Assembly (NCBI GenBank): GCA_043808325.1
Contig: JAZDEY010000021.1
Location: forward strand, 1-64,000
Direction of reading: 5' to 3'
Origin: JAZDEY01 sp043808325 [NCBI: Candidatus Eiseniibacteriota bacterium]
Lineage (GTDB): Bacteria; Arandabacterota; Arandabacteria; Arandabacterales
Length of the DNA: 64,000 nucleotides
Shown here: piece after piece, positions 31,842 through 41,223 of the stretch
How the letters are laid out: the number at the start of each line of letters is the position of its first letter
Numbering within the stretch: the stretch's first letter is position 1
Notes under the pieces: model-generated
The model's input: only the letters and a program-made list of their open reading frames with translations
Database searches by the model: none
Told to the model about the DNA's origin: nothing
Made by a program: the position numbers and the translations under genes

Positions 31842-32906
31842 ATGGCCGGATTTGCGAAGAAGGTCCTCAGGCGAGCTGCCGGACTGCCGCGCGGCAGGCA
31901 GTTCCTTGATTATGCTTCCAATAGAGTAGCCTTCATGGTGGCGACGAGGCTGCGCTCGGAGAGGCTGCCTCACCCGACATCTCTGATGCTGGAGGTCACC
32001 AATCTGTGCCAACTCAAGTGCGTCACCTGCCCGCGGGAGTATGCCCTGGGCAAGGAGATGGCCAAAGGGCATATGGATCTGGCCAGCGCCAAGCGCGTGG
32101 TCGATGCGAGCCACGTGTATCTTGACAGCATCGGCCTGACCGGCCTGGGCGAGACGCTCCTCTATCCCCATCTTATCGAGCTGGTCGACCACATAAGGGG
32201 CAGGAACAGGGGCATACACATCTTCATTTCCACAAATGCCCAGCAGCCGGAAGCGCCAAGGATCGTGGACGCGATTGCCGATAAGATAAATGCACTCCAG
32301 ATATCGATCGATGGGTGTGGTGAGGTCTTCGAGCAGGTCCGCAGGAATTCGAACTGGGAGAAGTACCTTGCCAACATCAAGGAGATCGCGCGCCTCACCG
32401 GTGGGAGGCGGGCACGGGTGAAATTCAACATGGTGGTGCTTGAGGCCAATTGCCACCAGATGGCCGACGTGATTCGGCTTGCCAAGAGCCTCGGAGTCCC
32501 TGAGGTATATTTCAACACCATGAACCTTGTTGCGAATGACTGGGAGGTCTCCTACTACGGATTCTATCGAAGCGATGACTTTCGGCAGGCGCTGCGAGAG
32601 GCGAAGACACTCGGCGAGAAGGAGGGCATCATCGTCGGCTTCGATGACATCACCTCACCGCGGAGTTTCAGGAACTGTCCCTTCCCGTGGAATCACTTCT
32701 ATGTCACCTGGGATGGGTTCTTGGTTCCCTGCTGTGCAAAGCCCTTTCCCAAGGAAAAGCATTTCGGCAATGCGTTCGAGTCCGGCTTGATCGATTGCAT
32801 CAACGCCCCGGACTTTCGCAAGTTCCGCCGGCTGTCGAACGAGGGCACTACGCCGGAATTCTGCCGGCGATGCCACATAGTCACCGAACTGCCCCGCAGC
32901 GGCTGA
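31842..32906 (+). CDS. Radical SAM protein with SPASM-like C-terminus
   Basis: 354 residues, no B12 domain. CX3CX2C at Cys56, 60 and 63 (EVTNLCQLKCVTCPREY). Core motifs GLTGLGETLLYPHL and LQISIDG are intact. The C-terminal auxiliary region has CPFPWNHFYVTWDGFLVPCC, NAFES and FCRRCHI, a SPASM/twitch-like cysteine set for extra Fe-S clusters. Such proteins modify peptides, sugars or nucleotides. It lies behind GGGAAGGGAAGG, divergent from the phosphoesterase and convergent with the sulfite-oxidase-like gene. No small precursor peptide gene was seen next to it. Confidence 0.82.
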   Translation: MAGFAKKVLRRAAGLPRGRQFLDYASNRVAFMVATRLRSERLPHPTSLMLEVTNLCQLKCVTCPREYALGKEMAKGHMDLASAKRVVDASHVYLDSIGLTGLGETLLYPHLIELVDHIRGRNRGIHIFISTNAQQPEAPRIVDAIADKINALQISIDGCGEVFEQVRRNSNWEKYLANIKEIARLTGGRRARVKFNMVVLEANCHQMADVIRLAKSLGVPEVYFNTMNLVANDWEVSYYGFYRSDDFRQALREAKTLGEKEGIIVGFDDITSPRSFRNCPFPWNHFYVTWDGFLVPCCAKPFPKEKHFGNAFESGLIDCINAPDFRKFRRLSNEGTTPEFCRRCHIVTELPRSG

Positions 32907-32923
32907 GGCGCGCCTGGCTGCTC

Positions 32924-33538
32924 CTACCGGCCGTATCTTTCTTCCTCCCAAGGGTCGCCGTGATTGTGATAGCCGCGCGTTTCCCAGAAGCCGGGCCGAT
33001 CGGAAGGCATGAACTCGATGCCGCTGGCCCACTTGGCGCTCTTCCAGAAATACAACCGCGGCACCACGAGACGGACAGGCCCGCCGTGCTCGGGCGGCAC
33101 CGGTTTGCCGTTAAGGCCGGTTGCCAGGATCACATCCTGGTCGAAGAATTCCCCAAGCGGCAGATTGGTGGTGTAACCATCGGTACATCTGATGGTGACA
33201 AACCCCGCCTGGGGGAGCACGGCGGCCACCCGCTTGAGGTCCACAGCAAGCACGCCTTCCCAGGTGTGGCCGAGGCTTGACCAGGTTGTGACACAATGGA
33301 TGTCGCAAAATACCTTTGACTGGGGCAACGACATGAATTGGTCATAGGTGAGATCCACTTGCTTCTCGACGAGGCCCGTGATGCTGAGGCGCCATTTCAT
33401 TATATCGATCCTGGGAACGCCCGCGAAATGGAGGATGGGGAGCCCCTCGACAAGATGCTGGCCCGGAGGGACTCTATCCTTCCTGAGGGTATCGGGGCTT
33501 CTTATCACACTGTTTTCACTCGGCCGGTCTGCCATCAT
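32924..33538 (-). CDS. Sulfite-oxidase-like molybdopterin oxidoreductase
   Basis: 204 residues. SUOX Moco-binding fold: MKWRLSITGLVEKQVDLTYD, then CDIHCVTTWSSLG, where the Cys of HCVT coordinates molybdenum, TTNLPLGEFFDQDVIL, PPEHGGPVRLVVPRLYFWKS and KWASGIEF. No signal or twin-arginine motif, so a cytoplasmic single-domain enzyme of the sulfite-oxidase-like group; the electron partner and substrate are unknown. Two adjacent ATGs can start the gene; the ribosome site is weak. No membrane subunit (MsrQ-like) is nearby. Confidence 0.82.
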   Translation of the reverse strand: MMADRPSENSVIRSPDTLRKDRVPPGQHLVEGLPILHFAGVPRIDIMKWRLSITGLVEKQVDLTYDQFMSLPQSKVFCDIHCVTTWSSLGHTWEGVLAVDLKRVAAVLPQAGFVTIRCTDGYTTNLPLGEFFDQDVILATGLNGKPVPPEHGGPVRLVVPRLYFWKSAKWASGIEFMPSDRPGFWETRGYHNHGDPWEEERYGR

Positions 33539-33735
33539 AGCACCGTGAGCATTCTAGCATGGCACGGCTTATCATCAAGCTATTTCGAAACCGGCGAGAT
33601 CGCGCCTCCCGCATCGATGTCCAGGAGAGTGCTCCCCGGGCTATCGCAGCGACTCCATTGCCTTGATTCCAATTGACAAAGCGGCCTGCTTCGGCCAAGA
33701 TATATAAGCCTTGGCGGATTTCGGAATCTAGCGCG

Positions 33736-33755
33736 AAGGGGGACGTGTCCCCCTT
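33736..33755. repeat. Short REP-like palindrome
   Basis: AAGGGGGACGTGTCCCCCTT is a near-perfect palindrome (9-bp arms around GT), followed by TTGTTTAG. It lies ~40 nt before the phosphatase start, downstream of a TTGACA-containing patch (33673-33678). It could be a REP remnant, a regulator site or a leader hairpin; a terminator is less likely since no gene ends just upstream on this strand. Confidence 0.45.
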
Positions 33756-33796
33756 GTTTAGTATTCTCACTTTTCGTTACTGTTCGCGGTGCGTCT

Positions 33797-35524
33797 ATGG
33801 ACAAAGATTCACTCGAGTTTCTGGTTGAGGCAAGCAAGATCCTGAACTCGACGCTTGACCTTGATACCCTGCTCTCGCTGGTCTATGACCTTGTGGTGTC
33901 GGCGGTCAACTGTGAGACCTGTTCCCTGGGAAGGCTGGACGATAAGGGCGAGAGAATCCGTATTCTCATAGGCTTCGGCAAGAGGGCTGCCGACATAGGG
34001 AACCCTTCCATCGATAAGGGCGAGGGCGTGATCGGCCGGGTAGTCGCAAGTGGCCGGGTCCTTCTTACCAACGATCCTGACGAAATCGGCAAGTACCGGG
34101 ACTCCTTGGACCAGGCCCTCGATGCCACCAAGCGCTCGAGCCTCGGCGTCCCCCTGATGAGGGGTGGTGTGGTCCGGGGTGCGATAGAGGCAATCAACAA
34201 GGCCGACGGGGACTTCACCGGCCGCGACCTCGAGGTGCTTTCGGCGCTTGCCGAGCAGATTGCAATCGCGGTCGATAATGCGGGCTTCTACGCGACCTCA
34301 CGCCGAGAGGCCAAGCAGCGGAGGCTCCTCTATGAGGTCGGAGTGAGAATAAGCTCATCCCTCGATTTGGGCGAGGTCCTGAATCTGATTCTAGATTGTC
34401 TCAGACAGGTTGTCAGACATGACGCGGGCGGTATCTTCCTTGTCGACCCGGAGGTTCGTGAGATCGTGCGCCTCACCACCAGCGGTTACGATCCGATGAC
34501 CGAGAAGCAGGTTGAGCTCAAGTTTGGTGAGGGTATGGTGGGGTGGGCCGCGAAGAACGGCAAACCGGTAATAGTAAATGACGTCTCTAAGGAGCCGCGC
34601 TACATAAACTCGAGAGACGCGACCCGGTCTGAAATCGTGGTACCCCTCTTCGCGGACGAGAAGATCGTCGGGGTGCTCAATCTGGAGAGCAACCTCGCCG
34701 GCGCTTTCAGCGAAGAGGATCTCGCTCTGATAACCGCCTTCGGGTCTCAGGCGGCGATCTCGATAGAACGGGCGGTCCTGCATGCCGAGCTGATCGAGAA
34801 ACGAAGGCTCGAGGACGAGCTCGATATCGCCAGGCGGATCCAGACGACCTTCCTGCCTGCCGAACTGCCGGCGATTTCGGGCTTCGACTTGAGCGCCATC
34901 AACTTTCCGTCGGAGGAAGTGAGTGGTGACTACTATGACGTGATTCGAATAACCTCGGGGCAGTGGGGAGTGGTGATTGCCGACGTGTTCGGCAAGGGTA
35001 TCCCGGCCGCACTGGTTATGGCGAGCTTCAGGGCGAGCCTCCTGGCGGAGATCAGAAACAATTACTCGATCCGCAACATCCTTGCCAAGGTCAACAGGCT
35101 GATCTGGGAGAGCGTCGAGCCCGAGCACTGCGTCACCGCTTGTTACGGAGTGATAGATACCAAGGCCAGAGTGCTCACCTATTCAAATGCCGGTCATGTC
35201 TATCCGCTGGTCGTGGCGAAGGATGGGGTGAGGAAGCTCAACAAGGGCGGGTTGGTCCTCGGCGTGATCCGGGAATCCACTTACGAGGAGGAGAGAATCG
35301 ATCTGCGGACGGGGGATGTGTTACTCTTCTTTACGGACGGCTTGACGGAACCTCAGAACGAACGGGGTGAGCAGTTCGGTGAGGAGAGACTCGCCGAGAT
35401 CGCACGGTCCGCGCTTGATCTCCCCTGTGATCGCATTGTGCAGAGGATACGCGACGAGATACTGGATTTCACAGGTGGGATACTTACGGATGATTTCACC
35501 ATGCTGGCGGTCAAGGTAGCTTAG
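33797..35524 (+). CDS. GAF-GAF-SpoIIE/RsbU-type PP2C phosphatase
   Basis: 575 residues. Two GAF sensor domains (~20-155 and ~180-325, each with GVPLMRGGVVRGAIEAINK or VVPLFADEKIVGVLNLES), a linker helix (ELDIARRIQTTFLP), and a PP2C/SpoIIE domain with SGDYYDV, VIADVFGKGIPAAL, NAGHVYP, LLFFTDGLTE and DDFTMLAVKV, so all metal-binding aspartates are present. Such enzymes dephosphorylate anti-sigma-factor antagonists in partner-switching pathways. No STAS or RsbW-like partner is next to it; the M42 peptidase follows after 10 nt and may share its transcript. Confidence 0.9.
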   Translation: MDKDSLEFLVEASKILNSTLDLDTLLSLVYDLVVSAVNCETCSLGRLDDKGERIRILIGFGKRAADIGNPSIDKGEGVIGRVVASGRVLLTNDPDEIGKYRDSLDQALDATKRSSLGVPLMRGGVVRGAIEAINKADGDFTGRDLEVLSALAEQIAIAVDNAGFYATSRREAKQRRLLYEVGVRISSSLDLGEVLNLILDCLRQVVRHDAGGIFLVDPEVREIVRLTTSGYDPMTEKQVELKFGEGMVGWAAKNGKPVIVNDVSKEPRYINSRDATRSEIVVPLFADEKIVGVLNLESNLAGAFSEEDLALITAFGSQAAISIERAVLHAELIEKRRLEDELDIARRIQTTFLPAELPAISGFDLSAINFPSEEVSGDYYDVIRITSGQWGVVIADVFGKGIPAALVMASFRASLLAEIRNNYSIRNILAKVNRLIWESVEPEHCVTACYGVIDTKARVLTYSNAGHVYPLVVAKDGVRKLNKGGLVLGVIRESTYEEERIDLRTGDVLLFFTDGLTEPQNERGEQFGEERLAEIARSALDLPCDRIVQRIRDEILDFTGGILTDDFTMLAVKVA

Positions 35525-35534
35525 GAGGAAGCAA

Positions 35535-36599
35535 ATGCTCGATAAGAAATCACTCGACTTTCTCGCGAAGTTTGTCAACATCCCCAGTCCATCGGGTTTT
35601 GAGCGCCCCGCGCAGGATGTCTGGCGGACCTACGTGTCGGAGTTTGCGGACAGCGTGGACTCCGATGTCCAGGGCAACGCGGTCGGCATAATCAACGGCC
35701 GCGGGAAGCCACGCGTGATGCTGATCGGCCACTGCGACGAGGTGGGTTTCATGGTGCACTACATAAACGACCAGGGGTTCATCTACTTCGCATCGATCGG
35801 TGGAGTGGATCCCAACATCGTTTCGGCCAAGCGCGTGGTCATAAGCACCGCAAAGGGGTCCGTGAAGGGTGTTGTGGGGAGAACCGCCATTCATCTCCAG
35901 GATAAGGACGATGAACGCAAGGCGCCCAAGCTGCATGATATGTGGATCGACATCGGCGCCAAGACGAAAGAGGAAGCGCTCGAGCGGGTCGCGATCGGCG
36001 ACCCCGTCGTTTTCGACATGGGATTCGAGATGCTGGCGGGCGACTTTGCCGTGGCGCGGGGCTTCGACGACAAGATGGGAGCCTTCGTTGTTGCGGAAGC
36101 CCTGAGGATACTCTCGCAGGAGAAGGGCCTCAAGGCCGGCGTCTATGGCGTATCATCGGTTCAGGAGGAGATCTCGTTTGCCGGGGCCACGACAAGTGCC
36201 TTCAGTATCGAACCCCAGGTTGCGGTCGCAGTCGACGTAGGCAACGCCACCGACACGCCGGGTATCTCCAAGGAAAGGCACGGCGAGATCAAGCTGGGGC
36301 TTGGCCCGATAATCGACCGGGGCTCATCGGTGAGTCCGCGCGTGGAGGATGCCCTGACCAAGGTCGCCGTCGATAACAAGATTCCTTTTCAGATCGGGGC
36401 GTCTCCCAAGTGGACGGGAACTGATGCCGACGCGGTCTTCAAGTCGCGCGGCGGCGTTGCCTGTGGCCTGCTGAGCGTGCCCAATAGATACATGCACACT
36501 CCGGTTGAGGTGATCCACCTCGGCGATCTCGAGAACTGCGCGAAGCTGATGGCTGCCTTCGTCGCTCAGCTTGACGAGAACGCCGACTTCCGAAGATAG
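35535..36599 (+). CDS. M42-family metallo-aminopeptidase
   Basis: 354 residues. Dinuclear metal site of M42/TET peptidases: GHCDEVGFMV (His, Asp), ARGFDDKMGAFV (bridging Asp), VQEEISFAGA (Glu pair), VDVGNATDTP (Asp) and RYMHTPVEVI (His). Cytoplasmic, usually a dodecameric aminopeptidase finishing peptide breakdown. AGGAGG precedes the ATG and overlaps the phosphatase stop. No signal peptide, unlike the other peptidases of this window. Confidence 0.9.
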   Translation: MLDKKSLDFLAKFVNIPSPSGFERPAQDVWRTYVSEFADSVDSDVQGNAVGIINGRGKPRVMLIGHCDEVGFMVHYINDQGFIYFASIGGVDPNIVSAKRVVISTAKGSVKGVVGRTAIHLQDKDDERKAPKLHDMWIDIGAKTKEEALERVAIGDPVVFDMGFEMLAGDFAVARGFDDKMGAFVVAEALRILSQEKGLKAGVYGVSSVQEEISFAGATTSAFSIEPQVAVAVDVGNATDTPGISKERHGEIKLGLGPIIDRGSSVSPRVEDALTKVAVDNKIPFQIGASPKWTGTDADAVFKSRGGVACGLLSVPNRYMHTPVEVIHLGDLENCAKLMAAFVAQLDENADFRR

Positions 36600-36617
36600 G
36601 ACCGCCGGAGCGCGAGC

Positions 36618-39173
36618 CTATTCGATCTCCAAAACAAATGGCGCAAGATATAGAAACGGCTCGTCGAACTCGGGGACCAGGGCCGAGTTTTCGAGCAGAG
36701 TTCGCCACCGGTCGGGAATCTGCACTTGGCCGGCTACTCTGGCCTGGGCACTCGAGATCAGGGATTCGAACAGTCCTCCACCCTTGGGAAGAACCCTGAA
36801 GCTCACTTGCTCGTCCGGTGCTATACCTGCCTCGGCTTTGGCAAGATCGATCGCCGCCCTGAGGCCGCCTATCCTATCGACCAATCCGATCGCAAGCCCC
36901 GCCTTGCCCGACCATACTCGTCCCTGGGCGACGCTGTCGATGTCTTCATAGGTCTTGCTGCGGCCGGCTGCGACATCGCTCACGAACCTCTTATAGTATT
37001 CGTCCACAAAGGCCTGCACCAGCGCGAGGTCGCCCTCGGTGACATCCCGCCAGGTGGGCATGGCGTCGGCATGCTTGCCGCGCGTCATGATCTCCTTGTT
37101 GGCGCCCAGCTTCTGATACAAGCCTCTGGTGTGGAGCCAGAGACTGAAGACCCCGATCGAGCCGGTTATCGTGGCCTCGTCGGCAAGGATCTTGGTGCCG
37201 TCGCAAGCTATGTGGTAGCCGCCTGAGGCGGCGACTCCGCCCATCGAGATTATGACCGGCTTCTCCTTACGCGTCAGTTCGAGCTCGTGCCTTATGAGGT
37301 CGGAGGCCGACATCACACCGCCGGGGCTATCCACACGCACCACCACTGCCTTGACCGACCCGTCCTCTCTCATCGCCTTGATCGCCCTTGTCATGGTATC
37401 CGAGCCCATGGTCTCGCCAAAAAGCATGTCGCGCCGATTCACCCCATGGTTGATGCTGCCGACCGCATAGACAATGCCTATGGTCGGCGGCTGGTCCCAG
37501 CGCGTGGGGGCATAATTCCGCCTCGCAAAGGCGGCGTACGGGATCGACCTGCTTCCTGCAACCAGGACCTTGCTCATGATGTCGGGGACCTGGTCCCAGT
37601 AGGCTACGGTGTCGATCAGGCCTTCCTTCTGCGCGTCTGAAGGCAGGAAGGGCCCGCGGTCGATCAGGTCGCGCGCATCGGCCTCAGTGATGCCCCTGCC
37701 TGAGGCGATATCGCCGACGAACTTGGCGTAGATGTCATCCAGAAGGGCATTCTCGGCCTCCCTACTGGGTTCGGTGAACTGGTCCTCGGTCAAGGCCTCG
37801 ACCGCTGATTTGTACTTGCCCGCCTTGGTGAACTTCGCCTCGATGCCCAGTTTCTCCAGTGTGCCCCTGAGGAAGAGCCCTTCGGCCTTAAGGCCCACGA
37901 GGCCCAGGTAGCCGTTGGGGATCAGAATTATGTAGTCGCATGCCGTCGCAAGATAATACTCCCGGTTGGTCGGCTGCTCCATGTAGGCAACTGCCTTCTT
38001 GCCTGAGGCCCGGAAATCGATCAGTGACTGGCGCAATTCGTCGAGTATCGCCAGATTGGCGGATATGCCGGTGCACTTGACCACGATGCCGCGGATTTCA
38101 GGCGAGCGTTTGGCGCGCTCCAGCCTGTCCACGAGATCCTTCAATGTGTAGCGCGGGCCCCCCCCGATGATGCTGAAAGGGGGCGCGGTTTCGCCAATGG
38201 AACCGCTGAGATCGATTTCGAGATAGCCGTTTCTGGGGGTGAGCGCGCTCTCATGCCAGAATGGAGATGCCGTGGCGTACACCATGCCGTATCTCTTGTC
38301 CTTGCCGTTGCCGCCCTTCTCACTTGTGAAGAGAGAGCCTATTCCGGCATTTCCGGCCAAGAGCGACACCGAGGCGCTGAAGTTGCCGTCCTCGTCGGAG
38401 CCGGCCCTGAGGCTCACTCCGGTCAAGAGCTCGGCCTCAACGCCGAAGACAAGAAAAGACTTGGGCTGGGTCTCGATCAGGCGATCTCCTCCCTCGGGCG
38501 CACGGATCTCGAGGTTCTTGCTGCGCGCCAGGTAATTGACAAACAGCGTGAGTTTCTCACCGACCGGCCTGAAACCAAGGGAGGTCTCGATGATCGGTCT
38601 GAACCTGTTACCGTAGTAAGTCGGGCTGTTGAGATCCCTTCCCACAGCCCCGATCGATATCGTCCTGGTGGGCCGGACCAGAACTCCCACCGACCATGTC
38701 GAAGCGCGATCCAACTCGGATATCTGGGAGGCATGCCACGAGTAGGACGTGCCGAAGTATATGTCCTTGTACAACCTCTGCCCCGAGGCCAAAGTGTACC
38801 TTCTCGTTTCCTTCCTCGGCTCCGCGAGTGGTGTCTCCTTCAACGTCATGAATTCCGCACCGAAAGCCAGGCTGCCCAGCGAAATCGCGAAGGCATCGTC
38901 GCCTGAGAAACTCGAAGCACTGAAGGAATGGAGATATCCCAGGCCGCCGGTCCTACCGGTCCCCAGCGCTGCGGGATTTATCCAGAGCGCCAGTGGGTCA
39001 TCGGATGTCGCCGGGGTCTCAAGCGGCAATCTCCCGCGGATACCCTCGAAGTAAGAATAGAGCGGGGAGGGGCGAGTCAGGTCGAGGGCTGCGGTCTCGG
39101 TCGCGGCCGCACCGAGCAGTCCTATCACCATTGCGCCGACCAGCAGCGCCGTCGTTATCTTGCTTGAATGCAT
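36618..39173 (-). CDS. SppA-type S49 protease fused to an N-terminal barrel-like domain
   Basis: 851 residues. After a signal peptide (ITTALLVGAMVIGLLGAAA), residues ~35-300 read like a PorV/OmpP1-type outer-membrane barrel: alternating strands such as GGLGYLHSFSASSF, TSYSWHASQ and ISIGAVGRDLNSPTYYG, plus WINPAALGTG. Then a tandem S49 protease: first repeat with Lys455 (AGKYKSAVEA), second with Ser650 (GGVAASGGYHIA), matching the Lys/Ser dyad of E. coli SppA (K209/S409). So the protease looks active but is joined to a domain normally found at the outer membrane. The ATG ~10 nt behind GGAGG is chosen over one directly against it. Confidence 0.82.
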   Translation of the reverse strand: MHSSKITTALLVGAMVIGLLGAAATETAALDLTRPSPLYSYFEGIRGRLPLETPATSDDPLALWINPAALGTGRTGGLGYLHSFSASSFSGDDAFAISLGSLAFGAEFMTLKETPLAEPRKETRRYTLASGQRLYKDIYFGTSYSWHASQISELDRASTWSVGVLVRPTRTISIGAVGRDLNSPTYYGNRFRPIIETSLGFRPVGEKLTLFVNYLARSKNLEIRAPEGGDRLIETQPKSFLVFGVEAELLTGVSLRAGSDEDGNFSASVSLLAGNAGIGSLFTSEKGGNGKDKRYGMVYATASPFWHESALTPRNGYLEIDLSGSIGETAPPFSIIGGGPRYTLKDLVDRLERAKRSPEIRGIVVKCTGISANLAILDELRQSLIDFRASGKKAVAYMEQPTNREYYLATACDYIILIPNGYLGLVGLKAEGLFLRGTLEKLGIEAKFTKAGKYKSAVEALTEDQFTEPSREAENALLDDIYAKFVGDIASGRGITEADARDLIDRGPFLPSDAQKEGLIDTVAYWDQVPDIMSKVLVAGSRSIPYAAFARRNYAPTRWDQPPTIGIVYAVGSINHGVNRRDMLFGETMGSDTMTRAIKAMREDGSVKAVVVRVDSPGGVMSASDLIRHELELTRKEKPVIISMGGVAASGGYHIACDGTKILADEATITGSIGVFSLWLHTRGLYQKLGANKEIMTRGKHADAMPTWRDVTEGDLALVQAFVDEYYKRFVSDVAAGRSKTYEDIDSVAQGRVWSGKAGLAIGLVDRIGGLRAAIDLAKAEAGIAPDEQVSFRVLPKGGGLFESLISSAQARVAGQVQIPDRWRTLLENSALVPEFDEPFLYLAPFVLEIE

Positions 39174-39248
39174 TGCAGACATCCTCCTTTCGGCAAAGGA
39201 AAATCAAGAGAGGTCAGCGGGGATTGTAGCATACCGATTGACCCATAC

Positions 39249-39284
39249 GAAAAGAAAAGGGGAAAGTCTGTGACGACTTTCCCC
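39249..39284 (-). terminator. Rho-independent terminator of the OB-fold secreted protein gene
   Basis: A perfect 10-bp stem GGGGAAAGTC/GACTTTCCCC with a 6-nt loop (39259-39284), followed on the minus strand by TTTTCTTTT. It lies just after the stop codon of the gene at 39307. The clearest terminator in the window. Confidence 0.8.
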
Positions 39285-39306
39285 CGTGTTATGACTTGCC
39301 GAATAT

Positions 39307-41223
39307 CTACTTCACGAGCACCATCTTCTTCTCGATTGTATTCCGAGCAGTTGCGAGTCTTACGAAGTAGACTCCCGCACCTACCTTAGAGCCGAAAGCA
39401 TCATTGCCGTCCCAGCTTGCCGAATACTCGCCGGCCGGCAGCTCCCGATTGTCGACCGATCTCACGAGCCTTCCGGTGACGTCGAAGATTGAAAGGTTGA
39501 CGCTCATCTTGGAAGGAATCGTGAATCTGATCGCGGTCTCACTCCCGAACGGGTTGGGGGTGTTCTGGAAGAGATTGAGAGCGAAGGCTCCCGACTTAGG
39601 AGTACCCGCGGTAGGCGCCGAATGCACAACGATATCGGCATCGCTTCTCGGCTGTATCTTGAAGAGGCCGTAGGTGAAATCAAGCGGCGCCGTGACGCTG
39701 ACCACGCTGCCAACGCACGCCAGGTAAGTATATGGGAAATTCTTGTGGCCGACCCAAACCGAGTCGGTACCCGTGCCCACCTTCCACTCGCGATGGGTAT
39801 CGAAGATCTGATAAACGTTGACGTGATCGAGCTTCACAACCACGCTCTCATAGGACTCTACGGTGGGCGACCCCGCCACAATCGCTGCCGGGCTCACCGT
39901 TGTAGCCTTGACCGGCGCGGCAATCGGGATGCGCTGCTGGTGGTCGATCGAGGTCATCTCGGTCATGTTGTAGTACTCCGAGGCTATTCCCGAGACCACC
40001 ACGCTGTCGCCGGCTAGCATGGTACTGGACGACTGATACACATAAATGCCATGCCACGGGCCGCCGGATCTATCCTGAACGAAGTAGTCGCCTCCAAAGG
40101 CGGTGCTGTTGTTGGAAACGATGCCGGTGATCGTGACCTGCTGGCCGGCACACTGCGAAGTGTCGCCGGTGGAGGGCGTCTGAACAAAGCTTATGGGCGT
40201 CAATCCCGCCCTGAAGCTGCGGCTCTCGCAAGAATCCATCGGCACTCCAAAACTTGAGTTGATGCTGCAGGCGGTCAAGACATCAAGCTGGGATACCGGC
40301 TGGGCAGCGGTGGTGAGATGTACCTTGGTGTCCAGACTTCCATCCAGCAGAGCGCTGGCGATGTTGGTGCTGCTATTCAAGGCATAGTTGTTGGTGTTCT
40401 CCGCGGAGGTCTTCTGAAGACCCCGGTCGAATATGACGTCGATCGCGGTGTTCGAGATGGGGTAAGCGAGAACCAAATTGGGCCCGGGAGGAAGCCCCAG
40501 GTAGGAGATGTCGGCGCCATCCCGCGGCCACATTCTATAAGTGCTGAACTCGAAGGAGAAACCGCCCTTTATCCACACCAGGGTATCTCCCACGGCAGGC
40601 CTGGGGAGCGTCGCCACAGGAAGCTTATCGCCGATTCTCAGAACGGCGTCGGCGTGGGGCCCTGGATGATTGTGAGCTTCCACAACGTGCCATTCATTGA
40701 AGGCCAGATGAGCGACTACTTTGACGGTGTCAACCTCAATGAAGACGCCTTCCCACCTCTCGCAGAACGTCGAATCGGGCAGGGAGTCGCCGAGGGCCTT
40801 GACGCTCATAAGCTCGGGTAGCAACTCGCCATAACCCTTCTGGATGATCTGAATCGTAGGGTAATCGATTTCGGAAACGGTACCGTTGCCGGCTGTGTAC
40901 TCACTGTAACGTCCCTGCACCCGCACCAGATCGCCCGGGACAACGCCGACCCCACCAATGGTGTCGGGTCTCTGATAGCCCATGTAAACCAGGATGCCGC
41001 TAAAGGGGCCCCGGCCCCGCTCTTCTGCCAGGAAACCGTAAGTAGTGGATCTCAAATCCAGAGCGGTCACCACGACACTATCTACGACGACCGTATCAGC
41101 AAGTGGGATGAAGCCCTGCTGGACCTGATAGATGGTCGTGTTATGGATGACTGCCGAGGCCTGTGGGACCAGCGCCAAGGAAACAAGGACAGCTACTACC
41201 GCGACAAATAATGCCTGCTTCAT
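39307..41223 (-). CDS. Secreted protein with two OB-fold-like domains and a type A sorting domain
   Basis: 638 residues. Signal peptide MKQALFVAVVAVLVSLALVP, start behind GGGAGG. Two similar halves: one ~residues 30-250 (VVVTALDLRS, GILVYMGYQ, VVPGDLVRVQGRYSEY, VSEIDYPTIQII), another ~330-560 (VTITGIVSNNSTAFGGDYFVQD, GIYVYQSS, AGDSVVVSGIASEYYNMTEM). This pattern matches OB-fold modules found in secreted nucleases, but no nuclease domain is attached. The end has FQNTPNPFGSE, SWDGNDAFGSK and VYFVRLATARNTIEKKM with final Lys. Probably binds a surface ligand or nucleic acid (inference). Confidence 0.7.
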   Translation of the reverse strand: MKQALFVAVVAVLVSLALVPQASAVIHNTTIYQVQQGFIPLADTVVVDSVVVTALDLRSTTYGFLAEERGRGPFSGILVYMGYQRPDTIGGVGVVPGDLVRVQGRYSEYTAGNGTVSEIDYPTIQIIQKGYGELLPELMSVKALGDSLPDSTFCERWEGVFIEVDTVKVVAHLAFNEWHVVEAHNHPGPHADAVLRIGDKLPVATLPRPAVGDTLVWIKGGFSFEFSTYRMWPRDGADISYLGLPPGPNLVLAYPISNTAIDVIFDRGLQKTSAENTNNYALNSSTNIASALLDGSLDTKVHLTTAAQPVSQLDVLTACSINSSFGVPMDSCESRSFRAGLTPISFVQTPSTGDTSQCAGQQVTITGIVSNNSTAFGGDYFVQDRSGGPWHGIYVYQSSSTMLAGDSVVVSGIASEYYNMTEMTSIDHQQRIPIAAPVKATTVSPAAIVAGSPTVESYESVVVKLDHVNVYQIFDTHREWKVGTGTDSVWVGHKNFPYTYLACVGSVVSVTAPLDFTYGLFKIQPRSDADIVVHSAPTAGTPKSGAFALNLFQNTPNPFGSETAIRFTIPSKMSVNLSIFDVTGRLVRSVDNRELPAGEYSASWDGNDAFGSKVGAGVYFVRLATARNTIEKKMVLVK

